From NCBI GenBank assembly GCA_015832175.1, contig WJXW01000012.1, positions 1,632,001 through 1,696,000 of the forward strand: DNA of 64,000 nt. Direction: 5' to 3'. The position numbers and the translations under genes are program-made. This DNA is from Paraphaeosphaeria minitans. Lineage: Eukaryota > Ascomycota > Dothideomycetes > Pleosporales > Didymosphaeriaceae. Below, in pieces: positions 20,152 through 30,246 of the stretch (position 1 is its first letter; each line of letters starts with the position of its first letter). Under the pieces are notes generated by a model. It was not told the DNA's origin. It worked only from the letters and a program-made list of their open reading frames with translations, and made no database searches.

Positions 20152-21908
20152 TCAGTAGGCATAGTAAACATTTCCGCCCTCGCGCTGCAACCTCCTGTTC
20201 TGCGTCTGCAGCCAGACTCTCATAGCCCACGCTGCGGCTACCGTAGCAAAAGCAAACGAAGCATTGGCGCTCATCGCAGTCACGTACTTGGGCCCGTCGC
20301 TCTTCGGGTATAGGTACGGCGTGTAGATGAAACTGGCCATGGACACCATGTTTACCATGGAGAGAGAGACGGCCTTTTTCTCAGGCGTTTGGCCGAGCGT
20401 GCCGGAGACCCAGCCCAGGACGACGGAGTTGACCGAGTATACGCCTGAGGGTTTTGTTAGTGAAAAAATAGGCTGCTAGTGAGCAGGGAGCAACGAACCC
20501 GAAGCGAAGAGGAAGCACGAGATGTAGCGTGCGGCGACGTTAAGTGTGACGGCACTGATGATGAAGCCTACGGTCGCAAGCCCCATCATAGCGGAGATAT
20601 GCCACGTCCGCTCGTTGAACTTTCCAGATGAAATGCCCACTGCGATGCCAACGATGCCCGCAACCAGGGAAGGAGGCGCGGTGAGCACAAGCGTGATTGT
20701 TGTGCTGAAGCCAAGCGATGACACGACTGTAGGGAAGAACTGCACGACAAAATTAGATCCGAGACAGATTTGAAGATTTTAGGAAACAACTTACCTGATT
20801 GAAAGATGTTGCACTCAGATGCATGTTCTGCATGAAAACGAACAGATAGAGTCTTGGGTCGCGAAGAGCCTGCATAAAGCCGGCGCGCGCTCCCTTGCCC
20901 TGTTCTGCGCCAACAGTGTCCCTGTGCATACGGTCATGGGCAAGCTGTCGCTCCTCGGGTGTGAGCCAGCGGGTGGTAAGCGGCTCATCCGGGAGAAGAA
21001 AGGCGCAGATAATAGAGACACCAACCGTGACGACACCTTCGATAATAAAGAGCCTAGAAAGTCAGTGGGTTGATCTCGATCACTTTTTCAAGGGCTCTCA
21101 TACCATTGCCATCCGTGCATTCCATGCTTGTTATCCAAGGTAGCAAAGACAGCGGCCGCGATAAGTCCGGCGAAAGACACTGCGAAGATGTTTCCGGCAT
21201 AAAGAATCGACACACGCGTGGCAATTTCTTTGCGCGTGTAGAACAAGGACAAGATGTACAGTGCGCCGGGGTAGAAGGGCGCTTCTATGAATCCTAGGAA
21301 AAATCGAACGAGGACGAGTCCGGTGTAGTTCTTCACCACTGATGTCAAGCAAGCAACGGCACCCCAGACTCCCGCGCAGATGGCCATGTAGAGCGATGGG
21401 CGGACTTTCTTCGAGGACATCAACATATTCGAGGGTATTTGGGCGAATAGGTATCCGACGTAGAGAATGGAACTGTTGGAATGAAAAAATTAGCCGTGTT
21501 ATCATGAGATCCAAGATGCAATTGCTTACATGCAAGTGTTGTACTGCGTCTTCTCCAGTCCTAGATCCTTCTCCAATCCATTCAATCTGGCGTTCGCGAT
21601 AGCATTCTGATCAAGCTTATTTCTGAGAGATGTTAGGAAACACTCGAATGTGCAAATTTCGAAGTAAAGAATGAAACAAGCACGGTGAGTACCTACAGAA
21701 AGTACAAGCAGAACAGAGCCGGCATAATGCGGAAGTCCAACTTGCGCACCAACGCAATCTCCGCAGGATCAGTCTTGGTGGCTGCACCACTGTAGTCGCC
21801 GCCCTCAACTGCAGCAGAAGACTTGGCGTCTTTCTCGTCAAGCACGATGTCGTCCATCTGCACAGACGAGTTCTTCTCAAGGTCGGACGGGTGCGTGGTA
21901 ACGGCCAT
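20152..21908 (-). CDS. MFS permease of the ACS family (Dal5/Tna1/Liz1-like)
   Basis: Six exons (21908-21697, 21622-21540, 21472-21104, 21053-20795, 20739-20499, 20445-20152) encode 485 residues. A charged N-terminus precedes KLDFRIMPALFCLYFLNKLD, the signature of allantoate/nicotinate/pantothenate permeases (anion:cation symporter family). LNGLEKDLGL, GYLFAQIPSNM and VRFFLGFIEAPFYPGALYI follow, then a central loop with WLTPEERQLAHDRM. About twelve membrane helices are evident. The C-terminal cytoplasmic tail ends NRRLQREGGNVYYAY. Substrates of the family are small organic acids, amides and vitamins. It is transcribed divergently from the DapA-like gene, with a shared 693-bp intergenic region, which suggests it may import the substrate of that pathway. 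Confidence 0.92.
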
Positions 21909-22601
21909 GATGAAAGAAAAAATGATGTGACAGCGCGTAACAAGCGACAATGTAATTTGGGTTGACAGGCATGAAGCCCACTATATACCAAAGCTGGACA
22001 ATGTTTCGCAGAAACACATCGCCTGAGGGTTCCCCGGACTTTCTCCAGATTTCGTGTGGCCAAGCCACACAACGTGCGGGCGGCCGAGTGCGGAGTAAAA
22101 AGAATGAGAGCCATGGCTGAGTCGTTTCAATTGGTAAGAAGAGTAAGAATGACTCGATGTACGAGGACGAGAATATCACCGGACTGGAGTATTTGGTTGA
22201 GCTTGGCCGCGGTCCAGTTCCATCGAACGCTAAGGCGGAAAAAGGTCAGTCCGACATGGACGTCGTTGGAATGAAGTGATAGTGCGTGGACTTGAGTTCC
22301 TCCAACCAATGACAGAGCGCATTAACATTGACGTGGGTGGGTCTGGGCTCGGACTTGACTTTGTCCGTGGGTGCTTCCCCTCAGTCACACACATTCGGGG
22401 CTTGCAAGCGGAGTGTAGCGTGTGGGGTGTTAAAAGGTCTAGTGTTTAGCATGGATATGGTAGAGAGGGCCATGAAGGATATAACATGAAGCTGAAGCCT
22501 ACCTTCTCCAACATCATCAGTATCAACATCAGCATCATCATCACTACATCCTTCACTCAATCCACAACTCTCTACTTCACACAAGAACAAATAACTTTAC
22601 A
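21909..22601. promoter_or_regulatory. Shared divergent promoter region, permease / DapA-like gene
   Basis: These 693 bases lie between two divergent starts and hold no coding sequence. The segment immediately before the right-hand ATG is rich in CATCA/ACATC and AACAA, a typical fungal leader. Coordinate control is inferred from geometry only; no specific operator was identified. Confidence 0.45.
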
Positions 22602-23564
22602 ATGGGTTCCGTTGCACAAGCTCCCAAGATCGACCTTGCCGGTCTTGTCCCAGCTCCTGTCACACCTTTCAACCGAGACGGATCCATCGACTATGCCGCT
22701 ATCCAACGCCTAGGCTCATGGCTTGGCAGCATCCCCGGTGTGAAGGGCTTGGTAGTCCTCGGACACGCTGGTGAGGGTACTTTCCTCACCCAGGAAGAGC
22801 AAGTCGATGTCATCAAAGCTTTCGTCAAGTCTGTCGACAACAAGATCCCCATCATTGCCGGTATCACCACCGAAGGCACTGAAGTCGCTGCGCTCGAGGC
22901 CCAGCGCGCAAAGGCTGCCGGCGCTCAAGCTGGTCTTCTGTACCCCAGCCACGGATGGCTTCGATTCGGATACCAAGAGGGTGCGCCTGAGGACAGGTAC
23001 AAGGTCGTCTACGAGAAGTCTGGCCTTCCCCTCATTCTGTTCCAATACCCCGACAACACCAAGGCCACATACTCCCTACAGACCCTTTTGAACATTGCCG
23101 CACAGCCCGGTGTCATCGCGATGAAGAACGGTGTGCGGAACATGAGGCGCTGGGACACCGAGATCCCCGTGATCAAGGCCAAGAACCCCGACCTTACGAT
23201 CCTGACCTGCCACGACGAGTACCTCTTGCACACCGCCTTCGATGTTGACGGTATGCTTGTCGGTTACGGAAACATTGCTCCCGAGCCACTTCTGGAGATG
23301 ATCGAGGCCGGAAAGGCGCGGGACTACCCTCGTGCAAGGGCCATCCACGACAGGCTTCTTCCAGTCACAAAGAGCGTCTACCACCGCGGCTCGCATATGG
23401 AGGGTACTGTGGCGTTGAAGCACGCTTTGGTAGCTAGGGGTATCTTGGAGCACGCGACAGTGAGGAGCGCACTGTTGCCGTTGCCCGATGGTGCCGAGCA
23501 GGAGATCCACAGCGCGATCAAGTCCGCGTCGCTGAGCAAGGCTGTTGTTCCCAATTCTAAGTAA
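22602..23564 (+). CDS. DapA (DHDPS/NAL)-family aldolase or dehydratase
   Basis: The single exon encodes 320 residues, the normal DapA-family length. It forms a TIM barrel with VPAPVTPFNRDGSIDY at the start and GHAGEGTFL at 54-62 in the place of the usual GTTGE. The Schiff-base lysine is Lys175 (VIAMKNGV). The position of the catalytic Tyr in the canonical ILYNVP strand is Phe147 (LILFQYP), with a tyrosine two residues later (Tyr149). Fungal members include 2-keto-3-deoxy-sugar-acid aldolases and 4-hydroxy-2-oxoglutarate aldolases; which reaction this one does is not readable. Its divergent permease partner and nearby dioxygenase and regulators suggest catabolism of an organic acid or sugar acid. 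It is cytosolic by lack of any targeting signal. Confidence 0.88.
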   Translation: MGSVAQAPKIDLAGLVPAPVTPFNRDGSIDYAAIQRLGSWLGSIPGVKGLVVLGHAGEGTFLTQEEQVDVIKAFVKSVDNKIPIIAGITTEGTEVAALEAQRAKAAGAQAGLLYPSHGWLRFGYQEGAPEDRYKVVYEKSGLPLILFQYPDNTKATYSLQTLLNIAAQPGVIAMKNGVRNMRRWDTEIPVIKAKNPDLTILTCHDEYLLHTAFDVDGMLVGYGNIAPEPLLEMIEAGKARDYPRARAIHDRLLPVTKSVYHRGSHMEGTVALKHALVARGILEHATVRSALLPLPDGAEQEIHSAIKSASLSKAVVPNSK

Positions 23565-23658
23565 AATTGCGAATTAGTTATGGTTACATGTCTTTTCCTC
23601 AAGCATTCCTTACCGAGCTTTCTGTATCTAGATTCTAGACCAATTGAAGCCTTCAACG

Positions 23659-25832
23659 TCATCCCAATGAGCCAAAGCCAAGATTCCCGCCATTCCAAGA
23701 AGCTATGTCTTCGCCACTGAATAGTTGCATAATGTCGTCTCCGGGCCTAGGGATATCGGATGACTGCTGTGCTAAGCCTAGAAAATTGCCAGCACCGCCC
23801 AAATGGGCACTCGCAAGGCTCGCATGATTCTGAAAATCTAGCCCATGTGTGGACGCGTCAAAATTCCTGTTGTTCATGGGTACAAATTCGGTGAAATGTA
23901 TAGTCGATGTATTGGGGTCCTGATACGGCACAGATGTAAAAGGCTGCATAGATGGCCCTGGGGCACGATACTGAGACGCAGCTTGGCTGAATGCTTGGTA
24001 ATGAGGATGACCTCTAACAGTTGAATCTTCTCGAGAAGTATTCTGCGCGCGCTGAAGACCATTGATGGATAAAGTTGCTGTCGATGAGTTTCGAGGCCCA
24101 ATACTTGAGCTTCGTGTGGATACGCCGTTTAAACGCGCGGAAAGGTTTTCGATAGCGACGATGCAGGCCTCTGGCCAACTCGTCCCTCGCAAAGCAAGGT
24201 GTCGAAGCACCTTAATGCTTTTCTCAGCCAGTCTCAGAGCCACGCCGCGATGAACTTGCTCTTCCGTTGCAGCGGATATGATCACGAAAGTGCTCATCCA
24301 CACGGCCCATGTGAAAGAGGGCCAAAGCAGGGGCGTGCTTTCGTACCCATGCACACCAGGTGAACCATCGAAGGCGCCGAAACCTTTCAAGGCCTTGTGC
24401 AATGTGTTTATGACTGATCTGGAAGCTGTGATACACCTCTGTAGAGCTGAATTGTACGCTGCATCCTTCCGGGAGGCTGCCAGTAACGATCTGTGAAGTG
24501 CTAAGATCGATTCAAACCGCAGTACTATGAGCGTTACTTGGTGAATTTTGGTGATGTTTTGTGTTTGCTCGTCATTGGATAGATATTCGTCGACTGTGTT
24601 CCACCATTTCGCGTGCTCGGCTTCAGTCTGCATGGCGTTGTCAACGTCATCGCGATTGCCTTTGATTGCAGATCTGCTGCGATTCTCCATTATGGAACCT
24701 CTGATTGAGGCATGTTGCGCAAGGAATTCGAGAAGGTCGAGTCTGTCATCGCGACCTAGCGATGATTAGTTGGATATGTACTGTGATGCCGAACTGTCGA
24801 AGATCTACCTGTATCTTCATCTTCGCGGTTGATGCTGGTGTCGCCGTGGCGTTCGGTATGCGGGTAACAAACATCCACATCATCGGAACGCATCCCTAAC
24901 GGGTTGCCCAGGCGGATACAGATATACCGGTCAATGCAGAAAATGGACCAGAACAGTCGTTTGCAAAGCTCAGTCTCTTTGTCGGCCTTAGGGTGAGTAT
25001 GCAATGGACATCTGTGCAGATCGAGCTGGAACGCTATGCGAACTGCTAGACCTTCCAAGCGAGACGCAGCGTTGTATCTGTGCATGGTGAGCAAAAACAA
25101 TTGGACGCTAACAAGAGCCTGCAATGATAGAATGGAGCTCTCTTCTGTCAAGACCGCCATGGTGCTGTTGATAGCATCGTTGAAGGAGTGGAACACAAGT
25201 GTCGATGGCAATACCCTAGCATGGATTTTCATTTGGCGTCGATCTGCAATAGATATTGACATGACTGATCGCAGAATGACATTCTGGAATGCATCCGATG
25301 GCGACAACGTAGACGACACTGGACCTCGGGATGCTGTCTGACGAAAGTGATCGAGCAGTGATGGCGCATGTACAAATGGAAAAGCGGGATGCCAATGATC
25401 AAAGTAGCTTTGGCTCCAATCTAAAAGATCTTCGAATGTGAAGGATGGTTCGGCCCTCCCGCTGTTTACGGGATGCACTTCATTCGCATCCCAAAGCCAT
25501 TTGGCTGCGCTCTTTGCAGCCCCTGCTGGTAACTGGTCATCTTCACCTGGAGCGGCGTCAACTTCGACGGGTGTCTCGACATGCTGCACGGGTGCTGTGG
25601 TAGAAGGGGCCCCGCGTGTCGTCGGTCGATCCGAAGGGCTTGTACCGAAGGCAAATCTGGCGTGGTCTTGGGGACTCGTCCCCGATGCGCCAAATTCACG
25701 GAGCTGCTGGCCCATGGTTTGAAGGAAAGCCCTCCTCTTCCTGGCTTCGGCGGCGCTACCATCTTGGCCACCTGCATGCTCAGACTCGCTCTGCCACGCG
25801 CGACGCTTGCTGTTGGCTGTTGGCTCTGACAT
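23659..25832 (-). CDS. Fungal_trans-domain regulator lacking a Zn2Cys6 domain
   Basis: Two exons (25832-24809, 24755-23659) encode 706 residues. The middle homology (Fungal_trans, PF04082) region is clear: LDWSQSYFDHWHPAFPFVHA, SLQALVSVQLFLLTMHRYNA, LEGLAVRIAFQLDLHRCP and KRLFWSIFCIDRYICIRLGNP. The N-terminus (MSEPTANSKRRAW) is basic but has no cysteine cluster, although such proteins usually begin with Zn2Cys6. A TCAG lies only 1-2 codons into the frame, so an upstream exon could be spliced in. However, the 224 bp up to the next gene show no Cys motif. That next gene, on the same strand, encodes exactly a Zn2Cys6 domain. The protein is either a DNA-binding-free coregulator or half of a split or misread gene. 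It ends with a Gly/Asn-rich tail. Confidence 0.85.
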
Positions 25833-26056
25833 ACAGGTCTAACATTTATTTTCGAGATGGGGTCTGATGATAGGAGAGGTGCAATTGGGAGAGTTACCTA
25901 GATGCTCGGCTGTTGTGCGAAGTCGAGTTCAACCGTGCTTTCTCTAGTCTTACCAAAGCGGGCCAAGCTTCCACTCTTAGGTAGGTATGGGAGCACGTGA
26001 ACACGAGAAAATGGACACATGGATGGAATTTTGACATTTTGTTAATTTTTGACTAC

Positions 26057-27092
26057 CTAGAAGTACTTCCTCCACCGATCCGATGTTGCGTGTCGAGTCT
26101 CTGGTGACGCGTGGTTTCCAGAGCTATCTATAGTAGCACACTGTGGATCCTCATCCATCATGGGCGGACCAGACATGCTAGAACTTTGGAAGGACTTGTC
26201 AACATCGGAGCCTGACTGACTATCCATTCGTGAAGTCCATGGATGCTGTAAGATCGTGGTGGTTTCCGGTATCGTCGGGGCAGGCGGCAATGGCGTACTC
26301 ATGCTTTGCTGCTGCTGCTGCTGCTGTTGTTGTGTCTCTTCAAAGCCAGCGGACATTGGTGACGCATCTGGAAGAACTCCCAGCAAAGGATTTGTCGCTG
26401 GACTATCAAAATTTCCTGCATCGCTTCCTTCATATCTGCCAATCGATTCCTGCTTCTTCAGCCACCAGGCCTGTCGTTGCTCGTCTGTACCTAGCGGGAA
26501 GTTCGTCCATTCTTCCACTTTCTTAGACTTCGATTGTTGCTTCGACCATTCTCCAATCCCACGCCGCTCATCAAAAGATAGTCGGTGCTGCTGGATTGTG
26601 GGATTGCAGCTGTACAGGGTGGAAAGGAGTTCGAAGATGACGATTTCAGACTCTACGAGCCGTTGTTCGACTAGCGCTATGTATCCAGAAGGGATTCCTC
26701 TATTATTTCGTTACTAGTATATCTTGGAAACATTGCAGACCAAATAAGAGGTGCAACGATTTGCACAAAGACAGCTCACCTTTTGTTGGTAGGCGGATAT
26801 CGACATGATGCACCAGACGAAGCGCACTGCGAGCAAACCGGCCTGTTCTTGTTTAGATCGTAACGATTCGGAGCTTACGATGGAACACACAGATCACGAT
26901 CGCACTGCTGAAATTTAGCTAGCTTCCCATATGCGGTCGTGGTTTCGTACCTTTGATTTCTTATTCCGACAGGCTTCGCAGGCTATGGGGTGGTAGTTGT
27001 TGCTCTCATCCTACAGCAATACATCAGTACGTACCCTAGCCGCCAAGAGAGATGCCTAGATCTGGGGTAATTTCACGGGGATCACTTACCAT
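26057..27092 (-). CDS. Short Zn2Cys6 transcription factor
   Basis: Five exons (27092-27090, 27010-26951, 26904-26879, 26842-26780, 26699-26057) give 264 residues. The first coding exon holds only the ATG, directly followed by GTAAGT, and exon 3 is 26 nt. The joined N-terminus reads PIACEACRNKKSKCDRDLC and onward, with cysteines 12, 15, 22, 33, 36 and 43 in a C-x2-C-x6-C-x10-C-x2-C-x6-C pattern plus an extra Cys27. A linker RGIPSGYIALVEQRL starts the dimerisation helix. The rest has a W-rich motif (EEWTNFPLGTDEQRQAWW), a CAG/CAA-encoded polyglutamine run and an acidic/Ser-rich tail, but no Fungal_trans domain. This matches a family of short, DNA-binding-only Zn2Cys6 proteins. The splice model is supported by the perfect Cys spacing. 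Confidence 0.85.
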
Positions 27093-28453
27093 TCTGGCAT
27101 CGCTGTGCGCCCCGAATTTTGGAGAGCGGAAGGCGGATTCTTCTTCGTGCGCGTCGGACTTGACTTTGTCCTAGCGCAGATTCCCCCGCTTCCGCCGCGC
27201 ACTCGACTTGTTTAGCACCATCACCGGCTAGATTCCGAAGCAAACTGCGTCTATGTCATCTTGAGGGCTGTTCAGGCTTCCAGGCTTCGAATCTCGTAGA
27301 GTTGTCTCTGAAGTGTCCAAGTCTTGTCACGTCTTAGGCAATACTTGGCTACGATTGCATTGCCTAGCATGTGCAGCACAAGACTCCAGGGCTGGAGGAG
27401 TTGGCAGCGATTGAGTGCATGCATGTGCATGTATTTCCCTCCTCGCGGTGCAAAGATCTGCCGACAACCACCACGGTACTCGTTCGATTTATCCAGACAA
27501 TGCTGACTGCATGAGCTGGAGCGCGCCGTACACCTGGTCATGCGAGCGAAGAGTCCAGATCCTTCGGTATTGTCAGGCCACGTTACCAACACAGTGTATG
27601 CAGCGGCAGTAAACCCCAATACATGACATTGCATCTCAGCTCCCCATACCCAGACTGGCATGTTGCATGTTGCATGCAAAGTATGGCCCGTAACCGAACT
27701 CTTTAAGCAGTCATGCTGCGGTATTATCAGACCACTATACACTTTTTGCCCAGTATCTTGGATGCGGGTCCTTCGTGCCACCTTCCCGAACGCGGCAAAA
27801 CCGCTTGAGCCGCTTCATGTATCCCGAAATGCCTGCACACCGCTCGGGTGGTACCGGGAGGTTCGTAGATCTGTCCTCGCTGGTGGTTATGGTATGGGGT
27901 GTCGTTTGTGGAAAAACGCAGTGACACCCTGGTCACTTTCCAAATACCGAGATCTCGGCGAGCCCTTTTGATCCGGGCGGCATGCTATATGTGTGGGATT
28001 ATGACGCGTTTGTCTCATCGGAAGGGTGTTTCGTTGCTATCGATTAGAGCCCAAGCTTGTGGGGTGGGGTTTGAAGACCAAAGTCGATGCTAAGAAGTGA
28101 CATTTATTGCAATTCGTAGACGGACGCTCGACTCTTTAGAGGAGCGCCATGCGTCTACCAAACTATGTGTTCGCTAAGATCGTACATAAATGGAAGGATG
28201 CACGATCATCGTAAATTCTTGAGGGCCCTACAAACGGGTTTGTAAGGGGGGTTAGAGGAAAACCGACAACCTGAACGCCCCTCACTTTTCCTTCGGTAAA
28301 GCCTGTTTGTGAATGAAAAGCCTTCTGGGCGTGTGGATCAAGAGCCCGGGTATCTCTGAAAGGCTTCATGCTCGCTCACGCTGTAGGCCGTACAGTTGCT
28401 TGAAAGCCATAAAACATCGATAGCAAAATGAGAAAGAAATTCCGCATACACAT
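27093..28453. other. Gene-free region
   Basis: No supported gene. A 169-codon minus frame at 27272-27781 has no domain or plausible composition. The right end contains the 3' region of the MCT-type transporter. Confidence 0.4.
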
Positions 28454-30246
28454 TCAAACGTTCTTCTCGGGGCCCAAGAGCACCGGTTCAGGCGGAGACG
28501 CGATTTTTTCCTCGGACATCTGTCGCGATGCAACCTTGCTGTTCACCCTAGTTGTCGATCGCGAAAGGCTCTGATTGAGAGCATTTGTCGATTCCACCGT
28601 CGCGTGAGTAGGCCTCCTCTTCTCCACCTCATCCGCCTTGTCGTGCTTCCCGAAGAAGCGGTACAGGTGAGTGCTGATATGGGCACCATCGACAGTAGGT
28701 AGGTACCATCTTGCCACGATCATGCACATCGCAGATAGAGTAAGGCTGACTGCAGACCATATCTGAACTGTGATGTAGGTCGAATATTCGGTGACCAGGT
28801 GGCCTGCAATTAGGGGTCCGATCAGCGCTGGAATAGCGGCCACACTGTACATCATGCCAGTCCACTGGCCCAGCTTGGCATGCGCGAGGTGTTTCTTGGA
28901 AGGATCGGTATATGTGCAGTTGAGGATGTTGGCAATCGAAGCAGGCGGAAGGCCAATAACGGATCCAGAGAACATGCCGAAGAAGACGCAGAAGGCTATC
29001 GCGGCGGCTGTCGAGCCTGCGAGCGTCCACAAGATGTAAATGAGAAGCGAGGACACAATCTGTGTGACGATGTGCATATTGAGAGCACCAGTATAGTCGC
29101 CGAAGAAGGCGAAGGCGAGTCGGCCGAAGGTGGAAGCGCCGTTCATGATCATGAGCATGAAATAAGTCTGCATGGGTGCGGTTGTCGGTGCCGATGCTGA
29201 GATGGGTGCGCTGCTACCACCACGAGTACCCAATCCAGATACTGCAGCCCACTGTTCATAATCAGCCAGGTTCATGTCATAGTGGTGGAATGTACGTACC
29301 TCTTCAAGATTAAAGAAAACCGGGTAGAAACCCAAGAACAGGAAGGCCACAGCAGCTGTGAACCAGCAGAAGGCTTTGTTGGCCAATGCTTCCTTGTCAA
29401 TCCACGTACTGAGCTTGCGGTAGCTCTGAGACTTTGGATGCACGTGGGCAGGGTTGGGAGTGGCGAAAATGAGTGAATACACACAAGTGACACCAGCAAC
29501 TCCAGCAACTCCACGGACAGCGTTGTTGAAGCCTAGCTCCTCGATGAGAAACCTGATCATCGCGGGGTAGACAACGCCGGCTATACTGGCACCGCAGGCA
29601 ACAACGCCCACTGCAAGAGACTTGCTTCGTCGAAACCAGGTTGAGGCGACTATGAATGTTAGGAACATCGCATTGTTGATTGATAAGGATACGTACTTTG
29701 AGAACTAGACACAAAGAAGCAAGCCATTCCCAAGCCTACAACCAGTCCTTGAGTGGCCCATATTGAGCCGAAGCTGGCCAGGGCATCGTTCTTTGGGTGG
29801 GCAACGGAGAGCATGAATAGTCCAAAGGGCACTAAGAACGTGCCAGTTACCACAACGTAACGAAAGTGACCAGCGTCCAGCAGCTTTCCAACCGGTGCTG
29901 AGAAGAGCAGGACCAGGAACGACTGCGTGGAACCGATGAGGTTTAGCTCGAGCTGGTCCACCTCTCGCAACGAGTTGCCCACGTAGTAGGAGGAGAAGGT
30001 GCCGTAGGCGTTGACCAGGCCCCATGAATTGAACATGAGGAAGAAGCACCCGAGCCAACAGGTGTATGCCCGCCAGGACCGAGGCCACTTGGGTTCGAAG
30101 GCGTCCTCCATGGACGAGGTTATGGAGATGTTTTCGACTGACGCCCTTTCCTGTGAAGACAAAGACTGAGTAGAGGGTCTGTCTTTTTGACTCTCTTCGT
30201 CGTCCACTCGAGGTGCCATGGTGGTATCTGGTGACGCTTGTCGCAT
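28454..30246 (-). CDS. MFS transporter, monocarboxylate-porter (MCT/Mch)-like
   Basis: Three exons (30246-29697, 29649-29300, 29251-28454) give 565 residues; a start at 30219 (MAPRVDDEESQ) is equally good and gives 556. The core pattern is typical of fungal MCT-family proteins: WRAYTCWLGCFFLMFNSWGLVNAYGTF across the first helix, GSTQSFLVLLFSAPVGKLLDAG, WFRRSKSLAVGVVACGASIAG and GLPPASIAN. The long basic/Ser-rich C-tail is cytosolic. The second intron (48 nt, GTACGT to ACAG) is a multiple of three and has no in-frame stop. If retained it would add 16 residues inside a membrane region. Relatives transport carboxylates or riboflavin. It closes the right side of the dioxygenase/aldolase/regulator group. 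Confidence 0.88.

Noticed and set aside
23659..25832. Missing Zn2Cys6 exon directly upstream of the Fungal_trans gene
   Set aside because: The 224 bp between 25833 and 26056 were read on the minus strand and contain no Cys-x2-Cys pattern, so no such exon could be placed there.
27272..27781. 169-codon minus-strand frame
   Set aside because: Cys/His/Arg-rich random composition without any recognised motif.
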